From contig NC_092656.1 in NCBI RefSeq assembly GCF_032118995.1, positions 20,542,965 to 20,606,964 on the forward strand: DNA of 64,000 nt. Direction: 5' to 3'. The translations under genes were made by a program, and so were the position numbers. This DNA is from Asterias amurensis (lineage: Eukaryota; Echinodermata; Asteroidea; Forcipulatida; Asteriidae). The notes under the pieces were generated by a model. The model did not search any database, had not been told where the DNA came from, and saw only the letters and a program-made list of their open reading frames with translations. Positions 12,001 to 22,973 of the stretch are shown one piece after another (position 1 is the stretch's first letter; every line of letters starts with the position of its first letter).

Positions 12001-15000
12001 CTCAAAGCTATATCACATCTAAATAACTTTAATTGTTAGCTTAATTAGTTATGAAAAGCCTTTCCCTTTCCTAATCAGGTGGTACAATCGTTCTAAGCAA
12101 CTTCTCGGCCCGTCGATTCTGGGATGACGTCAGAAGATATCGAGCCACAGTGATTCTATACATCGGAGAAATATGCCGCTACCTCCTAGCACAACCAAGG
12201 GTAGGAATTAAAGAGACAAACTCATCAAAAAGATCAAAGTGGCAAAAACGATCTATATACTCTAACTGCAGTAGCTTAAAAGCAAATAATATTCTTTGTC
12301 CCTGATGCGAATCTAACATCTCTTTACTGTATACATTGATTGACACAATCGTGGTCTGACAAATAATCGGCAATAAAGTCAAAAATTATTACTCACCATA
12401 AACATGTATACACATAGTAAATTAATTAACAGTAGCAGTGGCAAACCATTAAAATTTTCATCTGAGAGTGGCAACAGTCAAGCGAGAATAAAGATATACT
12501 TTACTTAGGGGAGGGGGGGCTGTTGTATCAAAATTATAAATTTTGTGAAGTTTGTCCATACGCACATACAGTGCTGAATAAGCCTATTCGGAGTTCCAGC
12601 TGCACATGTTTGTTACTGCTGACAACGCAATTTGTTGGAACTCCGAATATAGGCTTATTAGACATCCACATTTTTCATGGTTTTTGAAACGAAAACAATA
12701 TTGAAGGAGAATTTTATTTTATTTTTTTATATAGCGTGAGGATGATGGGAAGTACAGTCACACGATCCGCTATTTAATTGGCAACGGTCTCGGTCCTGAC
12801 ATATGGAGAGAATTCAAACGACGTTTCAACCTCCCTCACATCAATGAGTTCTATGCTGCCACTGAAGGAACGTACATAACGATAAATAGAGACGGCAAAG
12901 AAGGCACAGTGGGGAGATATCATGGTATTTTAAAGGTAATTCAAACAAGTTTACTTTTATCTTTGTTGAGTCTTATCTAATTGTTTAAGAATAAAGAATG
13001 TACCATGACTTCTTATTTTTTGAAGATACCATGGCATTTTAAAGGTAATTCAAATAAGTTTACTTCTATCTTTGTTGAGTCTTATCTTGTTGTTTAAGAA
13101 AAAAGAATGTACCATGACTTCTTATTTTTTGAAGATATCATGGTATTTTAAAGGTAACTCAAACAAGTATACTTCTATCTTTGTTGAGTCTTATCTAATT
13201 GTTTAAGAATAAAGAATGTACCGTTACTTCTTATTTTTTGCATTGATGTGGGAATAAAATGGATGGATGAATGAAATGAATGAATTACCCGGAAGTGTGT
13301 AAGTGTTAGTTGATTGTCGATTGAAAGCTTATTATGTTTTACTACAGTTCGTTAATCTAATAGGTCTCTGTGTACATTGAATTGTCAACTTGTCTTACAA
13401 CTTGTCTTATGACAAATGTCTTTGTCAAATCTTTTTACAGGCATTAACGGACATGATTGTAATAGTGCAGTGCGATTTGCAAACGTCTCAACCACTTCGG
13501 GGCGCAAACGGCCATTGCCTCATCTCACCATCAGGTACAATAGACCTAACTTTATGTAACCCTTAAAGAGTTCCTTTCAGGAATGAGTTGCTCTAGGTTA
13601 TATCTTGCACAAGCCTTCTTCACAGCACTACTTAAAGGCAGTGGACACTATTGGTAAATACTCAAAATAATTATCAGCATAAAACCTGACTTGGAAACGG
13701 CTCCCTCTGAAGTGACGTGTAGTTTTGGGGAAAGAAGTAATTTTCCACGAATTTTATTTCGAGACCTCAGATTTACAATTTGAGGTCTCGAAATCAAGCA
13801 TCTGAAATCACTCAACTTCGTGTGACAAGGGTGTTTTTTTCCTTTCATAGTTATCTCGCAACTCCGACGACCAATCGAGCTCAAATTGAGAAGATTGGTC
13901 TTTGACAATTACCAATAGTGTCCAGTCTTTATGCAGTTTTAAGCCATTCAAAAACTCTAATAATGCCCTCTTTGGGGTCAATGAAGAACTATTGGCTGAG
14001 AGTTGTGTGTAGCTGGTACACGCGTGCACAGTTCCATTGTTTTACCTAAGATGGCGGCCATAGGGATGTGGTCTTTGACTCAAAACGATGATTACATTTT
14101 CATTACAAATCTCTCATTTCCTATAGGTGAACCAGGATTAATGTTGCTGCGAGTCACTGAAACTTTGACATTTGAAGGATACTTGGGGAATAAAGAGACA
14201 AATGAGAAGAAACTTGTGAGGAATGTGAAGACAACTGGAGATGTTTTTTTCAACACGGGTGATCTGATGATGATCGACCAAGATGGATATGTGTATTTTA
14301 AAGACAGACTTGGAGATACATTCAGGTAAAGTGAAAATCACATATCAGAGCGATGTTTTTAAGAAAGTCGCGTATATAATAGTGGGCCTACTGGTATTTT
14401 TACGCTCGTGTTTATGCTGAGATAATGTTCGTCTCCTGTGAGGACATTTTATTACACTGTTTAAATGCGCACTGTTTTACACATTGCTCTATAAAAAAAA
14501 TAATAAAAAAAATAATAATAATACATCACCTCATCAACCAGTAATAATTTCAATTTTAAGGGAAGCTTTCTACCATCATTATTTTCAAACTGTGTAAGTT
14601 TAATGTAAATCTGTGGATGTTATGTTTGTTGTCATACAAAAATTACCCAAACACTTAATAAAACTTGTAAGTTGTTATGAGTGTTTTATTTGTGTACAGC
14701 GCTTTGAGGCGTTGCATATAAGGCGCTTTATAAATGTTATTTTATTATTAGTAGTATTATTATTACTCTGGTATGTTCTATAGGTGGAAAGGTGAGAACA
14801 TTGCAACGACGGAGGTGGCGCATGTGTTGAATCTACACCCAAATGTTCAAGAATCGAATGTTTATGGTGTGCAGGTCCCAGGTAAGTCTAAGTAGAAGTT
14901 ACATCAATTGCAATCAATGTATTTTTTTTAGAATTTGGAGTATTGTTTGACAATTAATTTTTATCTTCACTAACAAGTTTCACGAAGGCGATTTAATAAT

Positions 15001-15707
15001 GATCAATAGTTCACATTATGAATTTGATGTAGGTAAAATGTTCAATGTGTGAAATAATAAAAAAAATTAATGTTTTGGTGAAGAACAAAATCACGTAGAA
15101 GGTGGATTAAGCAGTCACCTCCGGATTAATGTCCGATTGCTCTACCAACTTAGCTATATATAGCCCTAATATTGACAATCTCCCTAGTTATTGTTTTCAA
15201 AATCCTTTACTATAGGGGGGTGCCAGTCAGAATGCCTGTCATAAAAAAAAACAGGTTTCTAACCCAAGTTTACAACTCATATTAAGCTCGAGGTTCTTTA
15301 TATGGTAGGCTGGAATCACTTAGAAGGGGATGCGACTCCGGTTCAAAATGTAATTTTCTAGTCAATTTGTCTGTTTTCTATTCTTTAACTTTGTGAAAGG
15401 TCATGATGGCCGAGCAGGCATGACCTCCATGGTACTCAGGAAAGACCAACAACTAGACCTGAAGAGCTTATACGATCACGTGACCAAGTCACTGCCGCTC
15501 TACGCGTGTCCAAAGTTTTTGCGCATCCTGAAAGAGATGGACATCACAGGGACGTACAAACACAAGAAGACTGACCTGGCCAAACAGGGGTTTGACCTCA
15601 ATGTCATTTCTGACCCACTGTATTTTATGAATATTGAGACCAATACTTACGTGCCGCTGGATCAGGACGTTGTGCTTAAGATTGTAGTTGGCCAGGCGAG
15701 GCTGTAG
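9088..15707 (+). CDS. SLC27A-family fatty-acid transport protein / very-long-chain acyl-CoA synthetase
   Basis: Nine coding exons: 9088-9592, 10248-10466, 11250-11408, 12079-12200, 12735-12935, 13441-13534, 14127-14325, 14784-14881, 15400-15707 (stop TAG); all join in phase to 634 aa, a normal FATP length (about 620-650). The N-terminus has a short hydrophobic stretch ([17 protein letters not shown]) as in family members inserted in ER or plasma membrane. The AMP-binding P-loop [14 protein letters not shown] lies near residues 233-247 and is split by an intron. FATP hallmarks follow: [16 protein letters not shown] (about residue 373), GDLM, and [13 protein letters not shown] across the exon 7/8 border. 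The family couples uptake of long-chain fatty acids to ATP-dependent CoA activation. It most resembles the SLC27A2/A6/A1/A4 group; I cannot choose a paralogue. The start ATG was chosen because it opens the hydrophobic N-terminus. Introns carry a TTAA MITE, a tandem duplication at the exon 5 donor and other repeats. Confidence 0.93.
9799..10184 (+). mobile_element. TTAA MITE family 1, copy b (SLC27A intron 1)
   Basis: Full-length 386-bp copy. Perfect TTAA duplication on both sides and inverted ends AAAGGCAGTGGACACTATTG / CAATAGTGTCCACTGCCTTT. The internal palindromic words GAGACCTCAGA/TGAGGTCTC and GTGACAAGGGTG are typical of all copies. Non-coding. Confidence 0.9.
10467..11249 (+). repeat. 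SLC27A intron 2: TTAA MITE family 2 half-copy and other repeat debris
   Basis: From about 10927 to 11130 lies one half of MITE family 2 (AGGGAAGGTACATGTTTGGT, AAAACATTGTGGGAAACGAC). The other terminal repeat is missing. Positions 10855-10925 resemble the end of an AATTTCATAAAGCTGCTTA-type element. The rest is AT-rich without features. Confidence 0.6.
11508..11662. mobile_element. Inverted-repeat element CAGCCGATTTCAC type
   Basis: Ends read CAGCCGTCGATTTCACCAAA and TTTTGTGAAATCGGCTGCT. The interior consists of CCTAACTCAGGATTA, AGGACTTAGGACGAGTTAAG and CGAGATAGGATTAAG words that pair with each other. About 155 bp, non-coding. It resembles the element at 40799-40970 at its tips. Confidence 0.65.
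12577..12659. repeat. Short inverted repeat in SLC27A intron 4
   Basis: Arms AATAAGCCTATTCGGAGTTC and GAACTCCGAATATAGGCTTATT enclose about 40 bases. The arms differ by a small TA insertion. No target duplication is evident. Confidence 0.7.
12915..13241 (+). repeat. 109-bp tandem repeat, three copies, spanning the exon 5 splice donor
   Basis: Units start at 12915, 13024 and 13133 with a 109-bp period. Each begins with the last 21 bases of SLC27A exon 5 (ATCATGGTATTTTAAAG region) followed by a GTAA donor and the same intron sequence. The first unit holds the donor used in my exon model (after 12935); the second and third contain GTAATT and GTAACT copies. Confidence 0.9.
13632..13931 (+). mobile_element. 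TTAA MITE family 1, copy c (SLC27A intron 6), internally deleted
   Basis: Left end TTAAAGGCAGTGGACACTAT is intact. The right end reads CCAATAGTGTCCAGTCTTT and has lost the exact TTAA. About 85 bp shorter than copy b because segments near the left arm and right arm are missing. Confidence 0.8.
14690..14775 (+). mobile_element. Retroelement 3' tail fragment in SLC27A intron 7
   Basis: CAGCGCTTTGAGGC, AAGGCGCTTTATAAATG and a (TTATTA)n end form the usual 3' tail of LINEs and their SINE partners. Related tails are at 30085-30150 and in reverse at 52885-52990. The body is not recognised. Confidence 0.55.
15090..15185 (-). mobile_element. tRNA-derived SINE head fragment
   Basis: Minus strand reads TATAGCTAAGTTGGTAGAGC (D-arm/A box), an anticodon-like arm and GGAGGTGACTGCTTAATCC. 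Decayed T arm. Lies in the last SLC27A intron. Confidence 0.55.
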
Positions 15708-16850
15708 AAACAGGGGAAGTCTAAAGACACTGCTAGAGGGTGGCTTATTGAAAATTTGAAAATTAATACTATAAAAGACTATATAAATTGTTTTTTAACA
15801 GATCAAATGTGCATTAATTTTGTTTAACTATTTTAAATCACCATTATTGTATTCCTGATCACTGCACAAGGTAAAGTCAATATACCAGAAGTATGAAAAA
15901 ATAATGATATGCATATAGGACAGGATTGGGGGGGATAATTGTTTTAATAGTATCATTGTTTTTGGTGCCAATCAGCAGAAACCATTCAAGCATTAGCTGA
16001 CGTGTAGCCAAGGATCACATCAAGTTTTCGAAACAACCTGATGAGAAGCGGCAGCCCAGAGATCATTTTGTATAACTTGGGTGCAATCCTAAGGTTTTAT
16101 GGCTTCTGACACGCCCAAAAATTAGAAATAAAATAAATAGAAACATCAATGTAATTATATAATCATAATATAAAATAAAGAATAATAATAATATAAATTA
16201 AAAAAACTTAATGACAACTTTTAAAATGTATACAACTTATAACTGGGAAGAATTTAACCTTGTTAATATCTCCCGGATTAGATGAGTTTTCAAACTTAGA
16301 CCTGAAGAAGGATAACTTGTATATTTGTAAAAAAAAAAGCAGTTTTATTGGTTTGAAATAATCCACAATATTGATGCAAAATGTAAAAAGTGAACATTCT
16401 ATAATCTGGGGAAATACTTTAAGATCGTTGATTACACCACACTCCTAAAAATGATTGTGCAAATAATATTTTTGATTTTTTTACCTAAAGAAAGAGATTG
16501 ATCAATAAAGACTTCTAGAAATATCACCCACAATCTTTGTTCTCAATAAAAATGTATTACCAATAAGAACTCTATGATTTGGAATGTGGGGGTTCCGCTG
16601 CAAGACTAGAGTCTTTCAGGATGGTTCTGTCCATTCATTATAGATCTGAATTAAGTGTTAGAAAAGTTTCCTTTGATTTTGGGTTATAGAGGGTGTGTGT
16701 ATAATCGGCAAATGGGTAATCGTCATTGCATTTCTGACGCAATTAATTATAGACCCCTCGCAAATGATGCCACAGGCCAAAACGGGACCGTCAAAGAAGA
16801 CCAGTCATTGGCTGAGAGTTTTGCGCGGTGTATGCTTACCTACAATGACC
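15708..16850. other. SLC27A 3' flank, no recognised feature
   Basis: AT-rich sequence. ATAAAATAAATAG near 16128 and AAATAAAGAATAAT near 16175 could contain a polyadenylation signal for the upstream gene. No convincing repeat or ORF seen. Confidence 0.35.
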
Positions 16851-17015
16851 ACACGTGTCCGGTTATGCATGCAATTATGTCCTCTATGCAATACTATCCG
16901 GAGGACAGTATTGCATATGCAATAATGCATTGCATAGCCCCGGACACGATTGCATATGCAAAAGTGTCCGGAGCGGACAGTATTGCATGGCGGACACAAT
17001 TGCATCTGACACCGG
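16850..17015. repeat. Cluster of palindromes built on TTGCATATGCAA and TCCGGACAC words
   Basis: Repeated units ATTGCATATGCAA, TATGCAAT, CCGGACAC and GGACAGTATTGCAT alternate in both orientations. One nearly perfect 32-bp palindrome runs CCGGACACGATTGCATATGC to GTGTCCGG (about 16941-16972). The words overlap octamer-like (ATGCAAAT-type) motifs. Open frames through it reflect repeat structure, not a gene. Confidence 0.75.
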
Positions 17016-17162
17016 CAACCTTTCAAGGCATGGTGACGCATCTTCGTATCTCAGTGTGAGGTATTCCCCGCATTAACGACACATCTGATAGTCATAAGAT
17101 CATTATGTCTTTTTGCCGATGATACAAGCTAAACATCATTGAAATGTATATACAGCTTTAAC

Positions 17163-17655
17163 TATATAATAGATGTTAAATTTGCATCGGGGATAAAGAA
17201 TATTAATTTTAGTTTTTACCCATACACCGATGTGTGTTAGCACTGTATACTCAGTACTTTCCCGAGTCCTGTGAAAACATATCACAGGCATGTTACTCGG
17301 GTGGGATTCGAACCCACGACCCTTGCAATTCTAGAGCAGTGTCTTACCAACTAGACTACCGAGGTTGCCCGGCAGCTAGAGGCAGTTCGAATCCTATGTT
17401 TTTGGCAGCGGGTACCGCAACGATATAATAGATGTTAAATTTGCATCGGGGATAAAGAATATTAATTTTGGTTTTTACCCATACACCGATGTGTGTTAGC
17501 ACTGTATACTCAGTACTTTCCCGAGTCCTGTGAAAACATATCACAGGCATGTTACTCAATCATGTTCGAATCCCACCCGAGTAACATGCCTGTGATATGT
17601 TTTCACAGGACTCGGGAAAGTACTGAGTATACAGTGCTAACACACATCAGCTTTA
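17163..17655. mobile_element. tRNA-derived SINE with direct and inverted duplicate (hairpin)
   Basis: A minus-strand tRNA-like head at 17297-17365 (AGTCTAGTTGGTAAGAC, GTGGGTTCGAATCCCACC) continues to a body at 17164-17298. That 135-bp body is repeated directly at 17423-17557 with one visible difference. An inverted copy (17566-17647) then follows, so 17487-17557 can pair with it over about 75 bases. Confidence 0.8.
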
Positions 17656-17999
17656 ACTAATCGACATATCGGGCTTCTAAACTGAAGTGTGGGTAAGTTG
17701 TCACACAAAATAATGTTACGCCTGCCTTATTAAAAAAAAATCATGGGTTTATTTTGTTTCTACTGTCATTACAGTAATGAAGCCAAATTCGTATAATATT
17801 AATAATCTATAGCTTGTCATAATATTTGTATAATGACAACGATTTTGCATACTTATACTTTCATAATATTGTGAACACTTCGCGGGGTCCGAAATGCATT
17901 CGTGCTATCGTAGAATTAGAACGGATCCGCTACACAATGCCCTACGGTTTTTCACCAGTCGGGTTATTTTATTGTATACGTTCTACAGCCTAGGATTTT

Positions 18000-19022
18000 A
18001 ATCGACCTGTGTGAGAATGAGGTTAATGAATTTGCGCATGCGTATTTCGTAGACACTATCTCAACATATCCGGACCGAGTGCAGAGATTAAGTCGGGAAT
18101 TTTCCTGAATAACAAGTATGTAATTTGTTTTATCCTCTAACTTACAAATTTTTGATCATTCCTAATTATGTTATAGAGTTGACAGGAGTTTTTACTTGCA
18201 TATTGATAATAAAAGGGCTAGAAAAGGCACAGGAATGCTCGGTTTTATGGGACATTTATTTTTGATTAACTTGTCTTTCCAATAGAGAAGGGTATTTTGG
18301 GCTGCATTCATTCCGTGATAAATTTTAGGGCAATTATTTTCTCGGTATCGGGATTCAATAGTTGCAATCCCTGGAGCCACTCTCACCAGCCTACTAATTA
18401 CAGCTTACCGACAACAGAAACATGTAAGATTTGAGTAACCGCAGTAGTCACTTAAATTTATATTTAAATCTACATCCAATTATTATATTTTTAAATTTTA
18501 TTATAATTAAACAAAATAAAATAATATTGTAAACAAGCACTTTCCTCGCGCTCGGTGACTCGGCAAGCAGCAAGAGTCAAAACTCAAACACAAAATGGAC
18601 CCACAAAATAACAGTAACACTCAGTAAACTGCCACTCACCAACTCACTGACTTGACTTTAAACTTCAATTTCAAAGGCTGTCGTCAGTGAATTGTGAGCG
18701 AGTGATAAAACTTAAACAAATAGTGGTAAGAATTCCTTTGATTGAAGTGATGATAATATAAATAAAGACCTCACATTATGCTTTTCATGTGTGCAGAATA
18801 ATAACATTGACATGGACTGGGATGGGAGTCCAATTCTTCCCAATACATTATTTGTATTTTTGTTCAATATGATCATCAGTAGAGGACAGTTTTTTCCATC
18901 ATAATAATATTAAGTATTAAAGGATGGTTGGATTTTCATTTTACTTGTTGAGTAAATAAGATAAAATACTTTTTGTAAGTTTGCTATCAATGAGTTTTAA
19001 TATTCCTGTGTTTTACTTTCAG
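18000..19022 (+). promoter_or_regulatory. Putative upstream region and 5' noncoding exon area of BTBD1/2 gene
   Basis: The CAG acceptor just before the first coding exon requires an upstream noncoding exon. The segment 18545-18730 is richer in GC and lacks repeats, so it is the best candidate for that exon, but no donor was fixed with confidence. No core promoter motif is certain. Confidence 0.3.
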
Positions 19023-19058
19023 AAGAAGTTTGTCTGCTAATGTTTATCTGAGGCTAGA

Positions 19059-22000
19059 ATGGCTGGTGCTGGTGCACATCGGAATCTTAGCGGGCAGTTT
19101 AATGGTCAGGTGAATGGTCAACTAAACGGAAATAACCATCCCTTGCAACAGCGACAACAACAACAGCAGCAACAACTGCAGCAGCAGCAGCAACCGCAGC
19201 AACCGCAGCAGCAGCAACCCCAACAACAGCAGCTGCCGCAACTGCCTCAGCAGCCCCTACAGCAGTGGGCATCCGCTGCAGTTGTCCCCTCTCAACCTCC
19301 AGTCGCTCCTCTACCTACAGTCAGGCCACGAGCAGAGGCCATCCAGTACAACTGGCAGTCAAGCAAGACGTCTGTGAAAGAACGCTTTGCATTCATGTTC
19401 AACAATGAGATACTCAGCGATGTTCATTTCCTCGTTGGTAAAGGGATGAATACTCAGCGGATCCCGGCCCACAAGTTTGTTTTGTCCGTTGGGAGTGCCG
19501 TCTTCGATGCCATGTTCAATGGAGGGATGGCAACCACATCAAACGAGGTAGAGCTCCCCGACGTTGAACCGGCGGCTTTTCTCGCATTGCTGCGATTCTT
19601 GTACTCGGATGAGGTACAAATCGGCCCGGAGAGCGTGATGACCACTCTGTACACCGCCAAGAAATACGCCGTTCCAGCGCTCGAATCGGCCTGTGTTGAA
19701 TTCTTAAAGAAGAATCTGAGCGCGGACAATGCCTTCATGCTCCTGACGCAGGCGCGACTCTTTGACGAACCACAGCTTGCAAACCTCTGTCTGGAGACCA
19801 TCGACAAGAACACCACAGAGGGACTCCAGGCCGAAGGCTTCACTGACATAGACCTTGATACACTGACCGTTGTCCTTGAGCGCGACACCCTCGGTATACG
19901 CGAGAGCAAATTGTTCAGCGCAATCTCGCGGTGGGCTGAGCATGAAGCCATCAGACAGCAGTACCCGGCCACCTCTGAGAACAAACGCAAAGTACTCGGG
20001 AACGCACTGAAGTTGATTCGGTTTCCCTTGATGACTGTGGAGGAGTTTGCGAGCGGTCCCGCCCAGTCGGGAATTCTTACAGATAGAGAAGTCGTCAGCT
20101 TGTTCCTTCATTTTACAGTCAACCCTAAACCCTCCACCGAGTTTCCTTCCAACCCAAGATGTTGTTTGACAGGGAAGGAGCAGACTGTGAATCGATTCGC
20201 ACAGGCTGAGAGTAGATGGGGGTATAGTGGCACTAGCGACAGGATTAGGTAAGAAACGTCTTATTTTATACAGCTACTTGAGCGAAAGCACTTTCAACGA
20301 GAATGCTATTTAAACCAAGTGTATGCATAATGTGTTTGTGTTAAAAGGGAATAAAAGAGTACATGTATTAATGGATACTATCTCGTTTCCTTAAATCCAT
20401 CATTTAGATTTCAGGTAAACAGACGTATTTTTGTGGTTGGGTTTGGTTTGTACGGCTCCATTCATGGCCCAGCAGATTATGCAGTCAATATTCAGGTAAA
20501 GTCCTTTACAAATTCTCTTTGCATTCCAACGATGCTGTTATAATCTGGGATGTTATTGTTCCAGTGTTGATTTGTTTTAGACGTCGCTCTCTTCTGATGT
20601 CACTGAGCTCCAAAAGGAAGGCTTGTGACTGTCCATTATTTTGTGTTGCCCCTAAATCATGGATCAAGCTGTCGTGTGCTATCGGGGAAGGGGCATCTAC
20701 TGCGACCTTCGAGTTGCTAACTCAAAATTCGCCCCTTTCCCAGCTTAACATTTTTCGTAATTTCTTTGGATTTACTTCTGTTAATTGTGAGGCGCTGTGT
20801 TCTTTGTAGAGCACAATATAAAGCCGTTTATTAATTATTATAATATTTAAAAAAATTCTTTGTACTATTTGTTTATTTTAATTTTGCTATCTTCTGATCA
20901 GTTCAGAGAGAGACTTTGATAAACAATAACTTTTTATTTTATAACTTCAGAGAATGAAAGGGCTTTAAGCAAAACTTGATCAATCTGAATACACTCTGAT
21001 TTTACTTGTGATTTGTTTTTGTCTCGTACTCATTTGAACATTTTTTTTGCGACCACTTTGCTCCCACATACATTGCTTTAACACATGAAGGAAACAAACT
21101 GGGGCATTTTGTTGGGTCCCAATCTTTACTTTGTAATAAATTTTGTGAAATGGAAATAAATGTTGTTGTTGAATACACTATGTACATGCAAGACTTGCAC
21201 AGTCTAAACAAAGTACAAATGTCATTGAGCACACCCTGCCCAAATGATTATTTTGATGGGCAAAGTTCAAGTCAAGCCTGTCTTACTTCATTTTATTCCT
21301 AAATAAATAAATCCCTTAAGGATATGATACCACGGGCCCCATATACACAGACTGTACAGAATTATCAGCTGTAGTGATAATGACAAATGACATAGCTGAT
21401 AAACACATGTATGTATGTTCTTTAGTTTAAAACTCAAAGGTTAAATAGAGAAGATAACCTTTTAAAGTATTAACCCTTTCGAGACCATTGGATTCTGTAT
21501 AAACATCACCATATACCAAACATGGTGTTGCTGAATTTTTTATGAAAACAAATTCTTGAATTTTATATAAATATGAACAAATAATGAAACTAAAATTTGG
21601 TTTTGTCTGAGATACTTTTTTAAAACAAGGGAACATTGGAAAATGTCATTTCAGGTCATGTTTTTACTTTGACCTTTTTGGTTGAGTTGGAAGTAGGTCA
21701 TTACTTGCAGCCACTGTGTGCAGGCCTGGAATTTCACAGAGGCAACAGAGGCCATTGCTTCTGTTGCCCCCTAGTCTTGGCCTTGATGCCCCCTTTAAAA
21801 GTTTCTCACAGACTAAAAGAATTTCCAATGGATGTGCCCTTTGCTAAATGAAAATCTCCTTGCCCTCCCAAAGATTAATTTCCATGCCTGCTGTGCCTGG
21901 AAGTCTGATGTGCAGAACCAATAGATATTTCAACTATTTTCTACCACATTCTATTCGTATTTTTAATGACAGCCAGTAACTTTTTTTTTCTTGTCCTTTC

Positions 22001-22973
22001 TTGTTGTCTTTTATGAAGTAATTTTTTTTTATATACGCTTGTATAAATACAATGTACAGTTTTAAGTTTCATAGTGTAAATATTGTTTTACCTCAGTATA
22101 ATTTGTTGTTCTGTAATTAAAGAAAAACCAATTTGTACTGTTATGATCATGTTTGACAAGAAAATTTCCATTTTATTGACAATAAATATTGAATTGAATT
22201 GAATTTTTAAGTTGGGTAATTGACCATCCACTATTTCACTTCACAGATAATTCATGGCGATACTGACGTCATTCTCGGGCAGAATGATACCGGATTCAGC
22301 TGTGATGGTTCAGAGTCTACCTTCAGGGTTATGTTCAAAGAGCCGATCGAAGTACAGCCCTCCATCAGTTACATTGCTAGTGCAACCTTGAAGGTAAGTC
22401 TAGCAGGAGTTTTGTATGTTTTCTGAAGTATAAACAGGGGTTGTAGAAGCACCTTAAGTAAAAGAATAACTAATTACATAAAAACTGCACAACTACTGTA
22501 CTTGATCAGAGAGTAGTTGTTGCTTCGAAAGTCATGACACTTTTGTTATTGAGCTGCTCCTCTTCACCTAGGGGTATAAATGGGTAGAGGTTGATATTGA
22601 GTATGAAAGAGCCACAGCAGCTCAGGGTTGTGTAATCCCCAGGGAGCTGAAAAAGATTGGCCCAATGACCAGGGCACTAATGTAAAACGCAATGAGACGT
22701 TATTGTGAAATGCGCTGTACGAGAACTAGGTATTATTCTAAGGCAAGCAGACTTTACGAGTCTATGAAGTTCGTCTGTTAATTTTGTCTTTGTTTTGTTA
22801 TTCTACCTTCACAGGGGCCAGACTCCCACTATGGCACAAAGGGCATGAGGAAGGTGGTACACGAGTCTGTATCCAATGGTAAAGTAGTGTTTCAATTCAC
22901 ATATGCATCTGGCAACAACAACGGTACGTCCGTGGAGGACGGACAAATACCGGAGGTCATTTTCTACACATGA
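19059..22973 (+). CDS. BTBD2: BTB-BACK-PHR protein of the BTBD1/BTBD2 type
   Basis: Four coding exons: 19059-20248, 20408-20495, 22247-22393, 22815-22973 (stop TGA), in phase, 527 aa. Residues 1-90 are low complexity: NG-rich, then a Gln/Pro tract at about 28-70. The BTB domain (about 110-215) contains [16 protein letters not shown] and [19 protein letters not shown]. The BACK region follows ([34 protein letters not shown]). The C-terminal PHR domain begins near [12 protein letters not shown] and ends with the near-invariant [20 protein letters not shown]1/2 proteins bind cullin-3 through BTB and DNA topoisomerase I through other parts; that is family knowledge. Sequence is closer to BTBD1/2 than BTBD3/6 by the [19 protein letters not shown] block. 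A splice acceptor just upstream (CAG ending near 19022) implies at least one noncoding 5' exon. The second intron acceptor is taken at 20406-20407, not the later CAG, because only this restores RFQVNRRIF. Confidence 0.95.
19139..19270 (+). repeat. CAG/CAA/CCG codon tract encoding Gln/Pro-rich N-terminus of BTBD1/2
   Basis: Mixed CAG, CAA and CCG/CCC codons encode a Gln run broken by Pro and Leu at residues about 28-70. Codon mixing (no pure CAG run) suggests a maintained protein feature more than an expanding trinucleotide array. Vertebrate BTBD2 has an Ala/Gly/Pro-rich N-terminus here instead (from memory). Confidence 0.85.
20555..20860 (+). mobile_element. Possible LINE 3' fragment in BTBD1/2 intron 2
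   Basis: A frame ends with [16 protein letters not shown]...[15 protein letters not shown] and is followed by GAGCACAATATAAAGCCGTT and an ATTATTATAAT tail, the form of retroelement 3' ends. Family not identified. Confidence 0.35.
20861..22246 (+). other. Remainder of BTBD1/2 intron 2
   Basis: AT-rich. The block 21640-21900 contains GGCCTGGAATTTCACAGAGGCA and CCATTGCTTC words that recur at 41369-41420 in HERC1 (CAGGCCTGATGCTTCACAGA), so it is a dispersed repeat of unknown type. The tail 22010-22205 looks like an old retroelement 3' end with TTGAATTGAATTGAA. Confidence 0.4.
22590..22740 (+). mobile_element. SINE body and tail fragment
   Basis: TCCCCAGGGAGCTGAAAAAG, CCAATGACCAGGGCACTAAT and AATGCGCTGTACGAG correspond, in opposite orientation, to the body of the full SINE at 52885-53280. 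The tRNA head is absent. Confidence 0.6.

Noticed and set aside
16655-17059. 134-codon ORF with overlapping ORFs on both strands
   Set aside because: Open frames come from the palindromic repeat cluster; no codon pattern, domain, splice context or family resemblance.
20411-20414. CAG at 20411-20414 as acceptor of BTBD1/2 exon 2
   Set aside because: It breaks the reading frame; the earlier TTTAG at 20403-20407 restores the conserved RFQVNRRIF.
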